Source: Actinomyces bowdenii (GTDB taxonomy: Bacteria > Actinomycetota > Actinomycetes > Actinomycetales > Actinomycetaceae). Taken from it: 47,764 bases of DNA. Positions 8,822 through 16,564 of the stretch are shown here, piece by piece (positions within the stretch are counted from its first letter, which is position 1; every line of letters starts with the position of its first letter). The position numbers were made by a program, and so were the translations under genes. Below the pieces are notes generated by a model. The model ran no database searches. It worked only from the letters and a program-made list of their open reading frames with translations, and had not been told where the DNA came from. The stretch is taken from NCBI RefSeq assembly GCF_017592395.1, contig NZ_JAGFOU010000013.1:43168-90931 (forward strand), read 5' to 3'.

Positions 8822-9984
8822 GGCCCGACCTCCTCGGTCCGCTGCGGCACCGGCGCGCCCGTGCGCTCCAGGGCCGCCCGCACGAAGGCGTCGTCGACCA
8901 GCTCGCGGTGGGCGCGGGCGGGATCCAGGCCCTCCAGGAAGGAGCGATCGCCCTCGACGCCGGTGCGGCCCAGCATGTCCACCAGGGCGGTGGTGTAGGA
9001 CTCGTGCGGGAAGGCGCTGAAGCCCAGCCTCTGGCCGTGCCAGTCGGGATGGCTGGCACGGGCGGGGGCGGGGCGCTCCAGGGCGCGCTCGACGGCGGAC
9101 CGGGCCTGGGGCAGGTAGCCGCCGCTGGTGAGCAGGGAGGCGGCCCGGCCCCGGTTGCCCTCCAGCCAGGCCTGGGCGGCGATGAGCCCATCGACGATCC
9201 CCTGGACCGCCTGGGGGGAGGAGTCGATGAGGTCCTGGCGCACCACCAGGCCGCAGCAGGCATGGTCGCGCCACACATCGCCCAGCAGCCTGCTCACATG
9301 GCCCACCCCCTGGAGCTCGGCCACCGCCCCGAAGGGGTCGGCCACGGTGAAGCCGGCGATGGCACCACTGGCCAGGCCCGAGACCATCTCAGCCGGGGGC
9401 ATGACCACCAGCTCGACCTCCTGGGGCCCGGCGGTGGTGCCGATGACCGGCTGCAGTCCCCAGGAGGCCAGGAGCCGCTGGATGATCACGGAGTGGATGG
9501 ACCACCAGTACGGCACCGCCAGGCGGCCGCCCGCCAGCTCGGCCGCCTGGGCCTGCGGCTGAGCACCGGTGCTCGGCTCAGGGCCGGCGGTGACCATGCA
9601 GGAGCCATTGGTGTGCCCCCAGGCGATGACCCGGATGGGTGCGGATGCGGCGAGCCTGAACTGCAGGGCCATGGGCATGAGCATGTGGACCACGTCCACC
9701 TCGCCCACGAGGATGGCCTGGCCCAGGGCGTCCCAGGAGCGGAAGAGGACCGGGGGCGCCGAGGCCACGCCCGCATCCGCCCACAGGCCGCGCTCGTGGG
9801 CGATGAGGAGGGCGGAGGCATCGGTGATCGGCAGGTAGCCGACCCGCAGGGGCCGTCCCAACAGGCTGTCGGAGCCCTGGTCCTGGGGGGCGAGGGCGCG
9901 CCAGGCGCCGTGGCCGCCCAGGGCCGCCACCATCGAGGCCGAGCCCAGTCGCCCCGCCAGGGCGAGTGCGTCGCGTCGTCTCAT
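8818..9984 (-). CDS. ABC transporter substrate-binding protein (NMT1/SsuA-like)
   Basis: A 388-aa periplasmic-type binding protein. The N-terminus MRRRDALALAGRLG followed by a hydrophobic stretch resembles a Tat signal; there is no clear lipobox cysteine. The mature part begins LRVGYLPITDASALLIAHERGLW, the usual opening of NMT1/THI5-like proteins that bind nitrate, sulfonates, taurine or thiamine precursors. The start overlaps the ATPase stop by four bases. The FMN reductase and flavoenzyme in the same operon favour an organosulfur ligand; the true ligand cannot be read from sequence. Confidence 0.88.
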   Translation of the reverse strand: MRRRDALALAGRLGSASMVAALGGHGAWRALAPQDQGSDSLLGRPLRVGYLPITDASALLIAHERGLWADAGVASAPPVLFRSWDALGQAILVGEVDVVHMLMPMALQFRLAASAPIRVIAWGHTNGSCMVTAGPEPSTGAQPQAQAAELAGGRLAVPYWWSIHSVIIQRLLASWGLQPVIGTTAGPQEVELVVMPPAEMVSGLASGAIAGFTVADPFGAVAELQGVGHVSRLLGDVWRDHACCGLVVRQDLIDSSPQAVQGIVDGLIAAQAWLEGNRGRAASLLTSGGYLPQARSAVERALERPAPARASHPDWHGQRLGFSAFPHESYTTALVDMLGRTGVEGDRSFLEGLDPARAHRELVDDAFVRAALERTGAPVPQRTEEVGP

Positions 9985-10811
9985 CGTCCTGCCTTCCTCT
10001 GCTCATCGGCGGGCCCGGCCCGGTTCTCGGATGCAGCGGATGCCGTGGTCCACCCCTGCGCCGCCTCTTCCCGCTCCGCCCCGGCCGTGGGGGCCGTGGA
10101 TGCCGTGGAGTCATAGGCCTGCCGGATCGGCGTGCGCAGGGGGTGGGCCAGGGCGGCGGACTGGTCCGCGGCCGGCTCGGGATTGGACCAGCGGCCGGTG
10201 ATGGAGCCTGCCGAGATGAGCACGAGCTCGTCGGCCAGGACGAGGGCCTCATCCAGATCGTGGGTGACCAGCACACTGCTCAGGCCCCGGGATGTCAGCT
10301 CGCGGCGCAGCCACAGCTGCAGGTCCGAGCGCGTGGCCGGGTCCAGGGCGCTGAAGGGCTCATCGAGGATGAGCAGGTCGGGGCGGATGGCCAGGGCCCG
10401 GGCGAAGGAGGCGCGCTGCGCCTGGCCGCCCGAGACCTGGTCGGGGTAGGCCCCGGCCACGGCCGTGATGCCCAGCAGGTCGAGCAGCTCGTCGACCAGC
10501 GCCTCGTCCGGCTCGTTGGCCCGCAGCCGCTGCCCGAAGCCCACATTCTCACGGATCGTCAGCCACTCGAAGAGCAGCGGCTGCTGGCGCACCACGCCCT
10601 CGCGCAGGCGCGCGGCCGACCACTCGATGCTCCCCGAGCTGGGGCTCAGCTCCCGGGTAAGCAGTCCCAGGAGCGTTGACTTGCCCGCGCCGCTGGGCCC
10701 CAGGACCGCCGTCTGGCGCCCTCGGGCGATCTCCAGGCTGACATCCTTGAGCGCATCGACGCCGCTGTAGGCGACCCCCACGTGATTCAGCTGAGCGACG
10801 ACAGTTCCCAC
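9981..10811 (-). CDS. ABC transporter ATP-binding protein, SsuB/TauB type
   Basis: A 276-aa ABC ATPase with Walker A GPSGAGKST, Q-loop region VRQQPLLFEW, signature SGGQAQR, Walker B LLILDEPFSALD and the switch His in LVTHDLDEA. The last ~45 residues are a polar extension. A GTG at 10811 is taken as start because AAGGA lies eight bases upstream and no ATG fits; the coding region then overlaps the end of the upstream gene by 25 bp. It energises import through the permease at 8051. Confidence 0.9.
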   Translation of the reverse strand: MGTVVAQLNHVGVAYSGVDALKDVSLEIARGRQTAVLGPSGAGKSTLLGLLTRELSPSSGSIEWSAARLREGVVRQQPLLFEWLTIRENVGFGQRLRANEPDEALVDELLDLLGITAVAGAYPDQVSGGQAQRASFARALAIRPDLLILDEPFSALDPATRSDLQLWLRRELTSRGLSSVLVTHDLDEALVLADELVLISAGSITGRWSNPEPAADQSAALAHPLRTPIRQAYDSTASTAPTAGAEREEAAQGWTTASAASENRAGPADEQRKAGR

Positions 10812-11884
10812 CGCAGGTGTCCTTCCGACGGCGACTGCACGGGCAGGAAGGCGGCCTCGCGCAGGCGCCGCGAGGCCCCCGAGGCCAGGCGGTACCCGCG
10901 CCCGCCGGCCAGGGTGGCCTCCAGGCGGGTGGCGCGCACCGCCAGGTCGGCGGCCTGGAGGCGGGTCTCCAGGACCTCCCGGGCGCTGGCCGCGCCCACG
11001 TCGGCCACCAGGGCCCGCCATCGGTGCTGATGAGTCACGACGTCCTCGCGCAGCCGGGTGAGGTCGGCGGCGAAGACGGAGCCGGCGGCGCTGGAGGCGC
11101 TGGTGGCACGGCCCAGGGCGGCTTCGGACTCGCCCAGGGACCGCTGGGCCAGTCCCACGCAGAAGGAGGACTGCAGGGCGAGCATCGTGGGCTTGAGCCC
11201 CTGGGCGAAGGCGGCCAGGTCCCTGCTGATGACCTGGTCGGGGCCGACGACGACGCCCTTGAGGGCGACGCTGCCCGAGGCGGTGGCGTCCAGGGCCAGC
11301 AGGCCGGTGACCGGGGAGACCTCGACCTGCTCGACCGGCAGCCAGGCGACCACGGTGCCGTGGGGCGTGCGGGCCGGGACCACCATGATGGAGTCCTCCA
11401 GGAGCAGGGAGACCCAGGGGATGAAGCCGCTCAGGCGCCAGCCCTCGCCCTCGGGCTCGGCCCTGACCGCCAGGTCGCCCACGCCCGCCAGCCATTTCAG
11501 TCCCGCGGCCATGGCCGTGGCCCCGAAGCGGTGCCCGGCCCGCAGGTCGGCCAGGACCTCCTCGGTGGCCGGGCTGCGCCCGCCGCGGGCCAGGTACTCC
11601 TGGACCATGCGGTGGGCCCACAGGGCGAAGGCGGTGGTCATGCACTCCGTGGCCAGGGCGGCGATGAGGGCTGCGGGGGCGCGCACGTCGTCGGCCCGGG
11701 CACTGCCCGCGATGCGCTCCTCGACTCCCAGGTCCAGCAGACCGGCCTCTCCCAGGCCCTCCAGGAGGCCGCGGGGGCTGCGGGTGGCGGCATCGACCTC
11801 GGAGGCCCACTCGCCGGCCCGGTGGGTGAAGGGGGTGAAGGAGTCGTCGAATGAGGTGGTCGAGGAGCTGTGGTTCAGGGTCAT
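10787..11884 (-). CDS. Acyl-CoA dehydrogenase-superfamily flavoenzyme
   Basis: A 365-aa protein with the three-part acyl-CoA dehydrogenase layout: a helical N-terminal domain (LLEGLGEAGLLDLGV), a central beta domain with LSGFIPWVSLLLEDSIMVVPAR, and a C-terminal helical bundle ending in GGRGYRLASGASRRLREAAFLPVQSP. Relatives beside sulfonate or sulfone transporters (SfnB/DszC-type) are FMN-dependent monooxygenases rather than fatty-acid enzymes, and the operon carries both a transporter and an FMN reductase, which fits C-S bond cleavage. The ATG at 11884 follows AGGAA by nine bases; a GTG two codons earlier is possible. The substrate is not known. Confidence 0.8.
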   Translation of the reverse strand: MTLNHSSSTTSFDDSFTPFTHRAGEWASEVDAATRSPRGLLEGLGEAGLLDLGVEERIAGSARADDVRAPAALIAALATECMTTAFALWAHRMVQEYLARGGRSPATEEVLADLRAGHRFGATAMAAGLKWLAGVGDLAVRAEPEGEGWRLSGFIPWVSLLLEDSIMVVPARTPHGTVVAWLPVEQVEVSPVTGLLALDATASGSVALKGVVVGPDQVISRDLAAFAQGLKPTMLALQSSFCVGLAQRSLGESEAALGRATSASSAAGSVFAADLTRLREDVVTHQHRWRALVADVGAASAREVLETRLQAADLAVRATRLEATLAGGRGYRLASGASRRLREAAFLPVQSPSEGHLRWELSSLS

Positions 11885-11933
11885 GATCACTCGTTCCTGC
11901 TCGGTGGAGCGGTAAGTCGGGTCAGGGGTGGTG

Positions 11934-11950
11934 CGGGCAGGGCCTGCCCG
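11934..11950. promoter_or_regulatory. 17-bp palindrome upstream of the sulfur operon
   Basis: CGGGCAGG-G-CCTGCCCG is a perfect inverted repeat with a single central base, 50 bp before the flavoenzyme start. It could be an operator or part of a leader hairpin. Nothing else marks a promoter here. Confidence 0.35.
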
Positions 11951-12434
11951 TCTGAGGGCTCGACGGATCAGGGCGTGCGGGCGATGAGGGGCGCGGGCCG
12001 TCCCGAGCGGTGCTCACAGGTGCTCACCAGCACTCGCCGACGGCGGGCGGGGAACGGCGGGTGGATCCGCGGGGGCCGGGGCGCCCGGCAGTGGGGCGGG
12101 CAGCAGATGCGGGGAGCGGTGCCCGCCTTCACCGCCCCGGCGGCGCCAGCGGGGGCTGAGCCCGACGAGGCACCGCCTCGACCTGCGGGCTGGCGTGACG
12201 GCGGGCACAGGAGCAGGCGCAGCGGCCACCGGTTGATTGCTGGCGCGCCGCGACCGGTGCTGCCGGCGGGGGCCGTCCTGGCCGCGTACGTGGCTCCTGG
12301 AGCAGGAGCCGGCCGCGACCGTCCCCGTGCCGGCGAGGACGAGCCGTGTGCCGCGAGCGGGGAGTCAGGAGAGCGGGGGCATCCCTCGGGCACCGGCGCA
12401 CCGGGCATGGATCGGCGAGTGCCCGAGATGGTCA

Positions 12435-12452
12435 GCAGGCCATCGGGCCTGC
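12435..12452 (-). terminator. Hairpin after the Cys-rich frame (possible attenuator)
   Basis: On the minus strand GCAGGCC-CGAT-GGCCTGC forms a perfect seven-pair stem with a four-base loop, 37 bases after the stop codon of the Cys-rich small frame. There is no U-run, so it would have to act as a Rho-type or structural attenuator. The remaining sequence between here and 11950 shows no convincing gene. Confidence 0.35.
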
Positions 12453-12489
12453 CACTGCCGGAGCGCCGCCCCTGCCCGCCGTCATCCGC

Positions 12490-12558
12490 TCAGCGGCGGG
12501 TGGGCATTCGCTCCGCTCCACTGGAGCAACAGGGACACCCGCAGCAGGCCACGATCAT
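12490..12558 (-). CDS. Candidate poly-cysteine leader peptide
   Basis: A 22-codon frame, ATG at 12558 to TGA at 12490, encodes MIVACCGCPCCSSGAERMPT plus two arginines. Five of seven consecutive codons (TGC TGC GGG TGT CCC TGT TGC) are cysteine, a very rare residue in this genome type. The same frame can start at 12621 behind GAGAAG, giving 43 aa. It points toward the putative organosulfur operon whose first gene begins about 600 bases downstream, and a hairpin follows the stop. In mycobacteria, poly-cysteine small frames act as cysteine-responsive attenuators of sulfur genes; that this one does so is inference. The long gap to the operon weakens the case. Confidence 0.45.
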   Translation of the reverse strand: MIVACCGCPCCSSGAERMPTRR

Positions 12559-12820
12559 CTCGACCCGGGCTGCCTGGGGCAGGGCGGGCAAGGCACTGAG
12601 CGCGGTGGGAAGCGGTGTCATCAGGCTTCTCTCGTGGGTGGGACCGCCGGACGAATTGTTCCGGCACGCACAGGTTACGCAGGAGGTCCCCCTGAGCCGC
12701 ACACCGGTCTCACTATCCAGAACGCCGCCCGGCCCACCTGGGCGAGCACGGAGGCTCCGCCCTGCCCCGTGCCCCGCCAATGCGCCTCACCGGGCCCCGA
12801 GCCGGACCACCGGATGGGGC

Positions 12821-13597
12821 TCACCCCTCCAGGACGCCGTTCCAGGCCAGGAAGCCGGTGGTCGCCGTCATCGCGCGCTCCCAGTTGGCGTCGCCGAAGC
12901 CGTGGGCGGCGCCGGGGATGGTGACGACCTCGGCGTCGGGCAGCGCGCCAGCAGCCCGCAGGGAGACCGACAGCGGCACGGCACGGTCCTGGTCGCCGTG
13001 GACCAGGAGCACCGGGCGCCGGTAGGAGGCCAGCTCGGCGTCGACGTCCAGGCCCCAGGCATCACGCGCATACGCGCGCCCCAGGCGGCTGCCCCGGTAG
13101 TCGAACTCGGCCGGGACGGCCTCCAGGCTGCGGAAGTGGGCCCGCAGGTCACGGGCCAGCCCCAGAGCCGGGTACCACAGTGCCAGTGCGCTGATCTGCT
13201 GGGGGCGCCGGGCGGCCGCGAGCGCGGCCACTGCCCCGCCCAGGCTGAGGCCGAAGAGGGCCACACGGGAGGCATCCACCTCCGGCCATGCACTGGCCGC
13301 GGCGAGCACGGCATCCAGGTCGGCCAGCTCGGTGAGCACGGACATGGCCAGGGGATCGCCGTCGCTGGCGCTGCCTCCCCCGCCGCGGAAGTCGAGGCAC
13401 ACCGCCACGGCCCCGCCAGCGGCGAAGCGCCGGGCCATGGGGGCGACCCGGGTGTGGGAGCCCTCCATGCCGTGGCAGCAGATGACCAGCGGCGCAGGGC
13501 CGGCGGGGGCGCCGTCGGGGATGTAGGCCAGGCCGCCGAGGCGCTGGCCGTCCACAGTGAGGGCCAGGGGCCGGGAGGTGCAGGGGGAGGCTGTCAT
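12821..13597 (-). CDS. Alpha/beta hydrolase
   Basis: A 258-aa cytoplasmic alpha/beta hydrolase. The oxyanion region is VICCHGMEGS, the nucleophile serine sits in GLSLGG (S118), the acid is in LLVHGDQDRAVP and the histidine in PGAAHGFGD. It is clearly related to the exported hydrolase at 14841: both share DFRGGG/SFRGGG, LWYPA, GRAYARDxW/GRVYAEDIW and VPxEFDYRGS-like lines. The start is uncertain: ATG 13597 suits the family, while an ATG at 13636 has GGGAG just ahead. It is the last gene of a minus-strand run. The substrate (small ester, amide or peptide) cannot be deduced. Confidence 0.85.
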   Translation of the reverse strand: MTASPCTSRPLALTVDGQRLGGLAYIPDGAPAGPAPLVICCHGMEGSHTRVAPMARRFAAGGAVAVCLDFRGGGGSASDGDPLAMSVLTELADLDAVLAAASAWPEVDASRVALFGLSLGGAVAALAAARRPQQISALALWYPALGLARDLRAHFRSLEAVPAEFDYRGSRLGRAYARDAWGLDVDAELASYRRPVLLVHGDQDRAVPLSVSLRAAGALPDAEVVTIPGAAHGFGDANWERAMTATTGFLAWNGVLEG

Positions 13598-13736
13598 GGC
13601 ACCGGTACCATGCCACAACGCGGCGCCGGCACGCATCTCCCGCCCCCGGCGGACGCCCTCACCGAGCTGTGCGGCGGTCAGCGGCCCCAGCGGGCGCCCA
13701 GCGAGCCGGAGCGCGGCCCACCCGTCGGGACCGCGG

Positions 13737-14714
13737 TCACCGCGGTCGTGGGATGAGCCCGACGAGCTCGTGAGGGGTGTAGGGCTCCTCCAGGAAGGCC
13801 TGCTCCTGCGGGCTCAGCTCCAGGCTCAGGGCGCGCACGGCACCATCGACCCGGCTGGGGCGCGAGCAGCCCACGATCGGCGCCGACACGCCCTTGGCCC
13901 AGTGCCAGGCCAGGGCGATATCGGCCATGGGCACCCCGCGCCGGCGGGCCAGCTCGGCGACGCGCTGGACGATCGGCATGTCCGCCTCGCGCCCGGCATC
14001 GTACTTGTGCCGCATGACGCCGTCGGTGGTCGAGCGCACGGACTCGCCGTCCCAGGTGGGGCGGGTCAGGTGCCCGGAGGCCAGTGGGCTGTAGGGGGTC
14101 AGGGACATGCCGAACTGCTCGCACACGGGGATGAGCTCGCGCTCGTCCTCCCGGTAGAGCAGGTTGTAGTGGTTCTGCATGCTGGCCAGGCGCGTCCAGC
14201 CGTTGGCATCGGCGATCACCTGCATGGTGTGCAGCTGGTAGCCGTACATGGCCGATGCCCCCAGCGCCCGGACCTTGCCTGCCCGCACGAGGGAGTCGAG
14301 GGCCTCCATGGTCTCCTCCACCGGGGTGTCGTAGTCGAAGCGGTGGATGATGTAGAGGTCCAGGTAGTCGGTTCCCAGGCGCTCCAGGCTCCCCTCGATC
14401 TCCCTCGCGATGGCCTGCCGGGACAGTCCGCCCTCATTGAAGTAGACCTTGGAGGCCAGGATCACCTCCTCGCGCTTGACGCCGAGTCCCCTCAGGGCCG
14501 CACCGATGAACTCCTCGCTCGTGCCGCGGGCGTAGGCATTGGCGGTATCGATGAAGGTGACGCCGAGCTCCAGGGCCCGGGCGATGACAGCCCGGGTCTC
14601 CTCCGGGCCGATGACCCACTGGTGGGAGTCGGGGAGGACTCTCCCGAAGCTCATCCCGCCGAGGCACAGGCGGGGGATGGTGATATCGGTGGTGCCGAGC
14701 CTCGTGTACTCCAT
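13737..14714 (-). CDS. Aldo/keto reductase
   Basis: A 325-aa NADPH-dependent oxidoreductase with a TIM-barrel fold. The catalytic tetrad is visible: D56 (TFIDTANAY), Y61, K89 (ILASKV) and H124 (YIIHRFD). The line DYLDLYIIHRFD and the later IVGCSRPSRVDGAV, which binds the nucleotide phosphate, are standard. AGGAGG five bases before the ATG at 14714 fixes the start. It lies between two related alpha/beta hydrolases on the same strand, with gaps of 126 and 139 bp. The closest type is the YdhF/Tas-like group; the physiological substrate is unknown. Confidence 0.92.
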   Translation of the reverse strand: MEYTRLGTTDITIPRLCLGGMSFGRVLPDSHQWVIGPEETRAVIARALELGVTFIDTANAYARGTSEEFIGAALRGLGVKREEVILASKVYFNEGGLSRQAIAREIEGSLERLGTDYLDLYIIHRFDYDTPVEETMEALDSLVRAGKVRALGASAMYGYQLHTMQVIADANGWTRLASMQNHYNLLYREDERELIPVCEQFGMSLTPYSPLASGHLTRPTWDGESVRSTTDGVMRHKYDAGREADMPIVQRVAELARRRGVPMADIALAWHWAKGVSAPIVGCSRPSRVDGAVRALSLELSPQEQAFLEEPYTPHELVGLIPRPR

Positions 14715-14840
14715 GGCGGCCTCCTGGTGGTCCTTCTCGTCGCGCCGCTCCTCAGCCTGGCACACCTCGGAGGGCCGGGCACGGGAACGGGGCGCAGCGC
14801 TCGCGGGACGGTCTTGGGAATCTGGCGGGCGGCACCGCCG

Positions 14841-15863
14841 TCAGGCCGCGATGAGGCCGAGGCGCTGGAGGTGGGCGATGGTGCTGCCCGTGGCCAGGTC
14901 CCAGTCGGTTCCGGAGAAGCCGTGACCCGCCTCCGGCAGGACGACGAGCTCGGCGTCGGGGAAGGTCCGCACGGCCCGCTGCGAGTGGCCCAGGGGCACC
15001 GAGCCGTCCTTGGCGCCGTGGACGATGAGCACCGGTGAGGGGTAGCCCGGCATGTCGGCGTAGGGGTCGTAGTCCCAGATGTCCTCGGCGTAGACGCGCC
15101 CCAGGCTGACCCTGCCGAAGGTGTAGGTCTCGGGGACCTCGTCCAGGGACCCGAAGAGGGATCGGAGGGTGTCGGGCAGGGAGAAGGCGGGGTACCACAG
15201 CTCCAGGGCCATGACCTCCCCGGGGCGGCGCTGGGCGACGATGGCGCTGACCAGTCCCCCTTGGCTCACCCCGTGAAGGACGATGCGCTGGGGGTCGATG
15301 CCCTGCCAGGGCCCGGCGCCGCTGCGGGCCTGGGCGAGGACCGCCTCAAGGTCGGCGGCCTCGGTCATGACGGACATGCGGGTCATCTCGCCCGAGCCCG
15401 GGCCGCCGCCGCGGAAGGAGGTGCAGTAGGAGGCCAGGCCCAGACCCGCCAGCACCTGGGCGAGGCGGTCATGGTCTCCCATGGCGCCGCCGAGCCCGTG
15501 GGAGATGATGACCAGCGGGCAGGGCCGCCCCGCCGAGGTCGCGGGCAGGTAGAGGCGGCCGGCCAGGGACTCGCCCTGGCTGTCCACGGCCAGGTCATGC
15601 CCCCGGTACTCCACAGTGGGCAGGGCGCTGGTGTCCAGGGCGGTGGGCTCCCTGGTGGGCAGGTCGGAGGAGGTGGGCCTCGGAGTGCCGGGGGACGCGG
15701 GTGGCCCCGCCGTCCCGGGTGCCCCGGTGGTGGCGAGCGGGACCGGGGTGCGGGAGGCGCCGCAGGCGGTCAGGAGCGCTGCGGCGCCCAGGGCCCCCAG
15801 ACCGCCGACGACGGCGCGGCGGGAGGCGGCAGCGCTGAGGCCGCCGGAGTCGTGATGCGTCAC
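14841..15863 (-). CDS. Exported alpha/beta hydrolase, Tat lipoprotein
   Basis: A 340-aa hydrolase with a lipoprotein signal: twin arginine in SRRAVVGG (15-18), a hydrophobic run, and lipobox LTAC with C34, followed by a Thr/Pro-rich linker to about residue 75. The hydrolase part shows VIISHGLGG, nucleophile HGVSQGG, acid VHGAKDGSVP and histidine PEAGHGFSG. It is a paralogue of the protein at 12821. A GTG at 15863 is the start, only two bases after the stop of the DUF4230 gene, so translation is probably coupled; no strong ribosome site is seen. It should act at the outer face of the membrane. Confidence 0.87.
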   Translation of the reverse strand: MTHHDSGGLSAAASRRAVVGGLGALGAAALLTACGASRTPVPLATTGAPGTAGPPASPGTPRPTSSDLPTREPTALDTSALPTVEYRGHDLAVDSQGESLAGRLYLPATSAGRPCPLVIISHGLGGAMGDHDRLAQVLAGLGLASYCTSFRGGGPGSGEMTRMSVMTEAADLEAVLAQARSGAGPWQGIDPQRIVLHGVSQGGLVSAIVAQRRPGEVMALELWYPAFSLPDTLRSLFGSLDEVPETYTFGRVSLGRVYAEDIWDYDPYADMPGYPSPVLIVHGAKDGSVPLGHSQRAVRTFPDAELVVLPEAGHGFSGTDWDLATGSTIAHLQRLGLIAA

Positions 15864-15865
15864 GG

Positions 15866-16564
15866 CTATTGGACGACAGGGGCGTCGTCATGGACGAACT
15901 CGATCGTGTAGCCTTGCGAAGAGGTGGTCAGGGGGTGGAGAAGGCCCTCGATGACGTCCTCGGCCTGCTGGTCGGCTGTGACCACAAGGGTGTCATCGTC
16001 CAGATTCTTGGAGATATCCGCCTCCGCCTCCGTGATGGCGGCAGCAACGTCCTCCTCATTGCTGCTGATCAATGTGAAACTCTTGTCGTACATGACGATG
16101 GAGCTGGGGTCGATCGCGATCTGCTGCACCGTGGCCTTGGGGATCTCCACCGTGATCCGTTTATCCTTCACGGTAACGTCGACCTCCGTCAGATCGACGC
16201 CGACCCGGACATTGGCGGAGTAGATCATGTTGAAGGTCTTCTTGTTGATCAGGGGAATGCTGCCGTCCTCATAGTGCACCACACCGGCGTGGGTGACCTT
16301 GACCGTGGTCAACTCGGAGCAGGTGGAGATCTGCTGCTCAATCCCGTGTGCGGTGATGACCGGGTCGCCCCAGTTCGCGTAGGTCACACCTGCAGCGAAC
16401 CCGCCACCCACCAGAACCAGGGCTCCAGCACCCGCGCCGATCTTCTTCACCACGCCCATCACGCTCATGATTGCCTCGCCATCCTTTGACACGTTGTCTT
16501 CTTGTCCCTTATCGCGCAGCCTATCCGTGGAGCGGTCCTGCGACATGATGATATCGCTCGCCAT
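15866..16564 (-). CDS. DUF4230 domain protein, single-pass membrane
   Basis: A 232-aa protein with a short polar N-terminus, one membrane helix (about 41-62) and an exported domain that fits DUF4230: an alternating beta/alpha region with VTVKDKRITVEIPKATV and, further on, an acidic helix with two DI/NL repeats (IDPSSIVMYD). The ATG at 16564 overlaps the TGA of the ATPase gene (TGATG), which supports this start over internal ATGs at 16468 and 16459. Base composition is less GC-rich than in the flanking genes. Function of the family is unknown. Confidence 0.75.
   Translation of the reverse strand: MASDIIMSQDRSTDRLRDKGQEDNVSKDGEAIMSVMGVVKKIGAGAGALVLVGGGFAAGVTYANWGDPVITAHGIEQQISTCSELTTVKVTHAGVVHYEDGSIPLINKKTFNMIYSANVRVGVDLTEVDVTVKDKRITVEIPKATVQQIAIDPSSIVMYDKSFTLISSNEEDVAAAITEAEADISKNLDDDTLVVTADQQAEDVIEGLLHPLTTSSQGYTIEFVHDDAPVVQ

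Noticed and set aside
11968..12408. Arg/Pro-rich frame upstream of the sulfur operon
   Set aside because: No ribosome site, no motif, and composition typical of random GC-rich DNA.
11885..12820. SAM or other known riboswitch in the long sulfur-operon leader
   Set aside because: No conserved riboswitch core could be recognised by eye; only simple hairpins and the Cys-rich frame were found.
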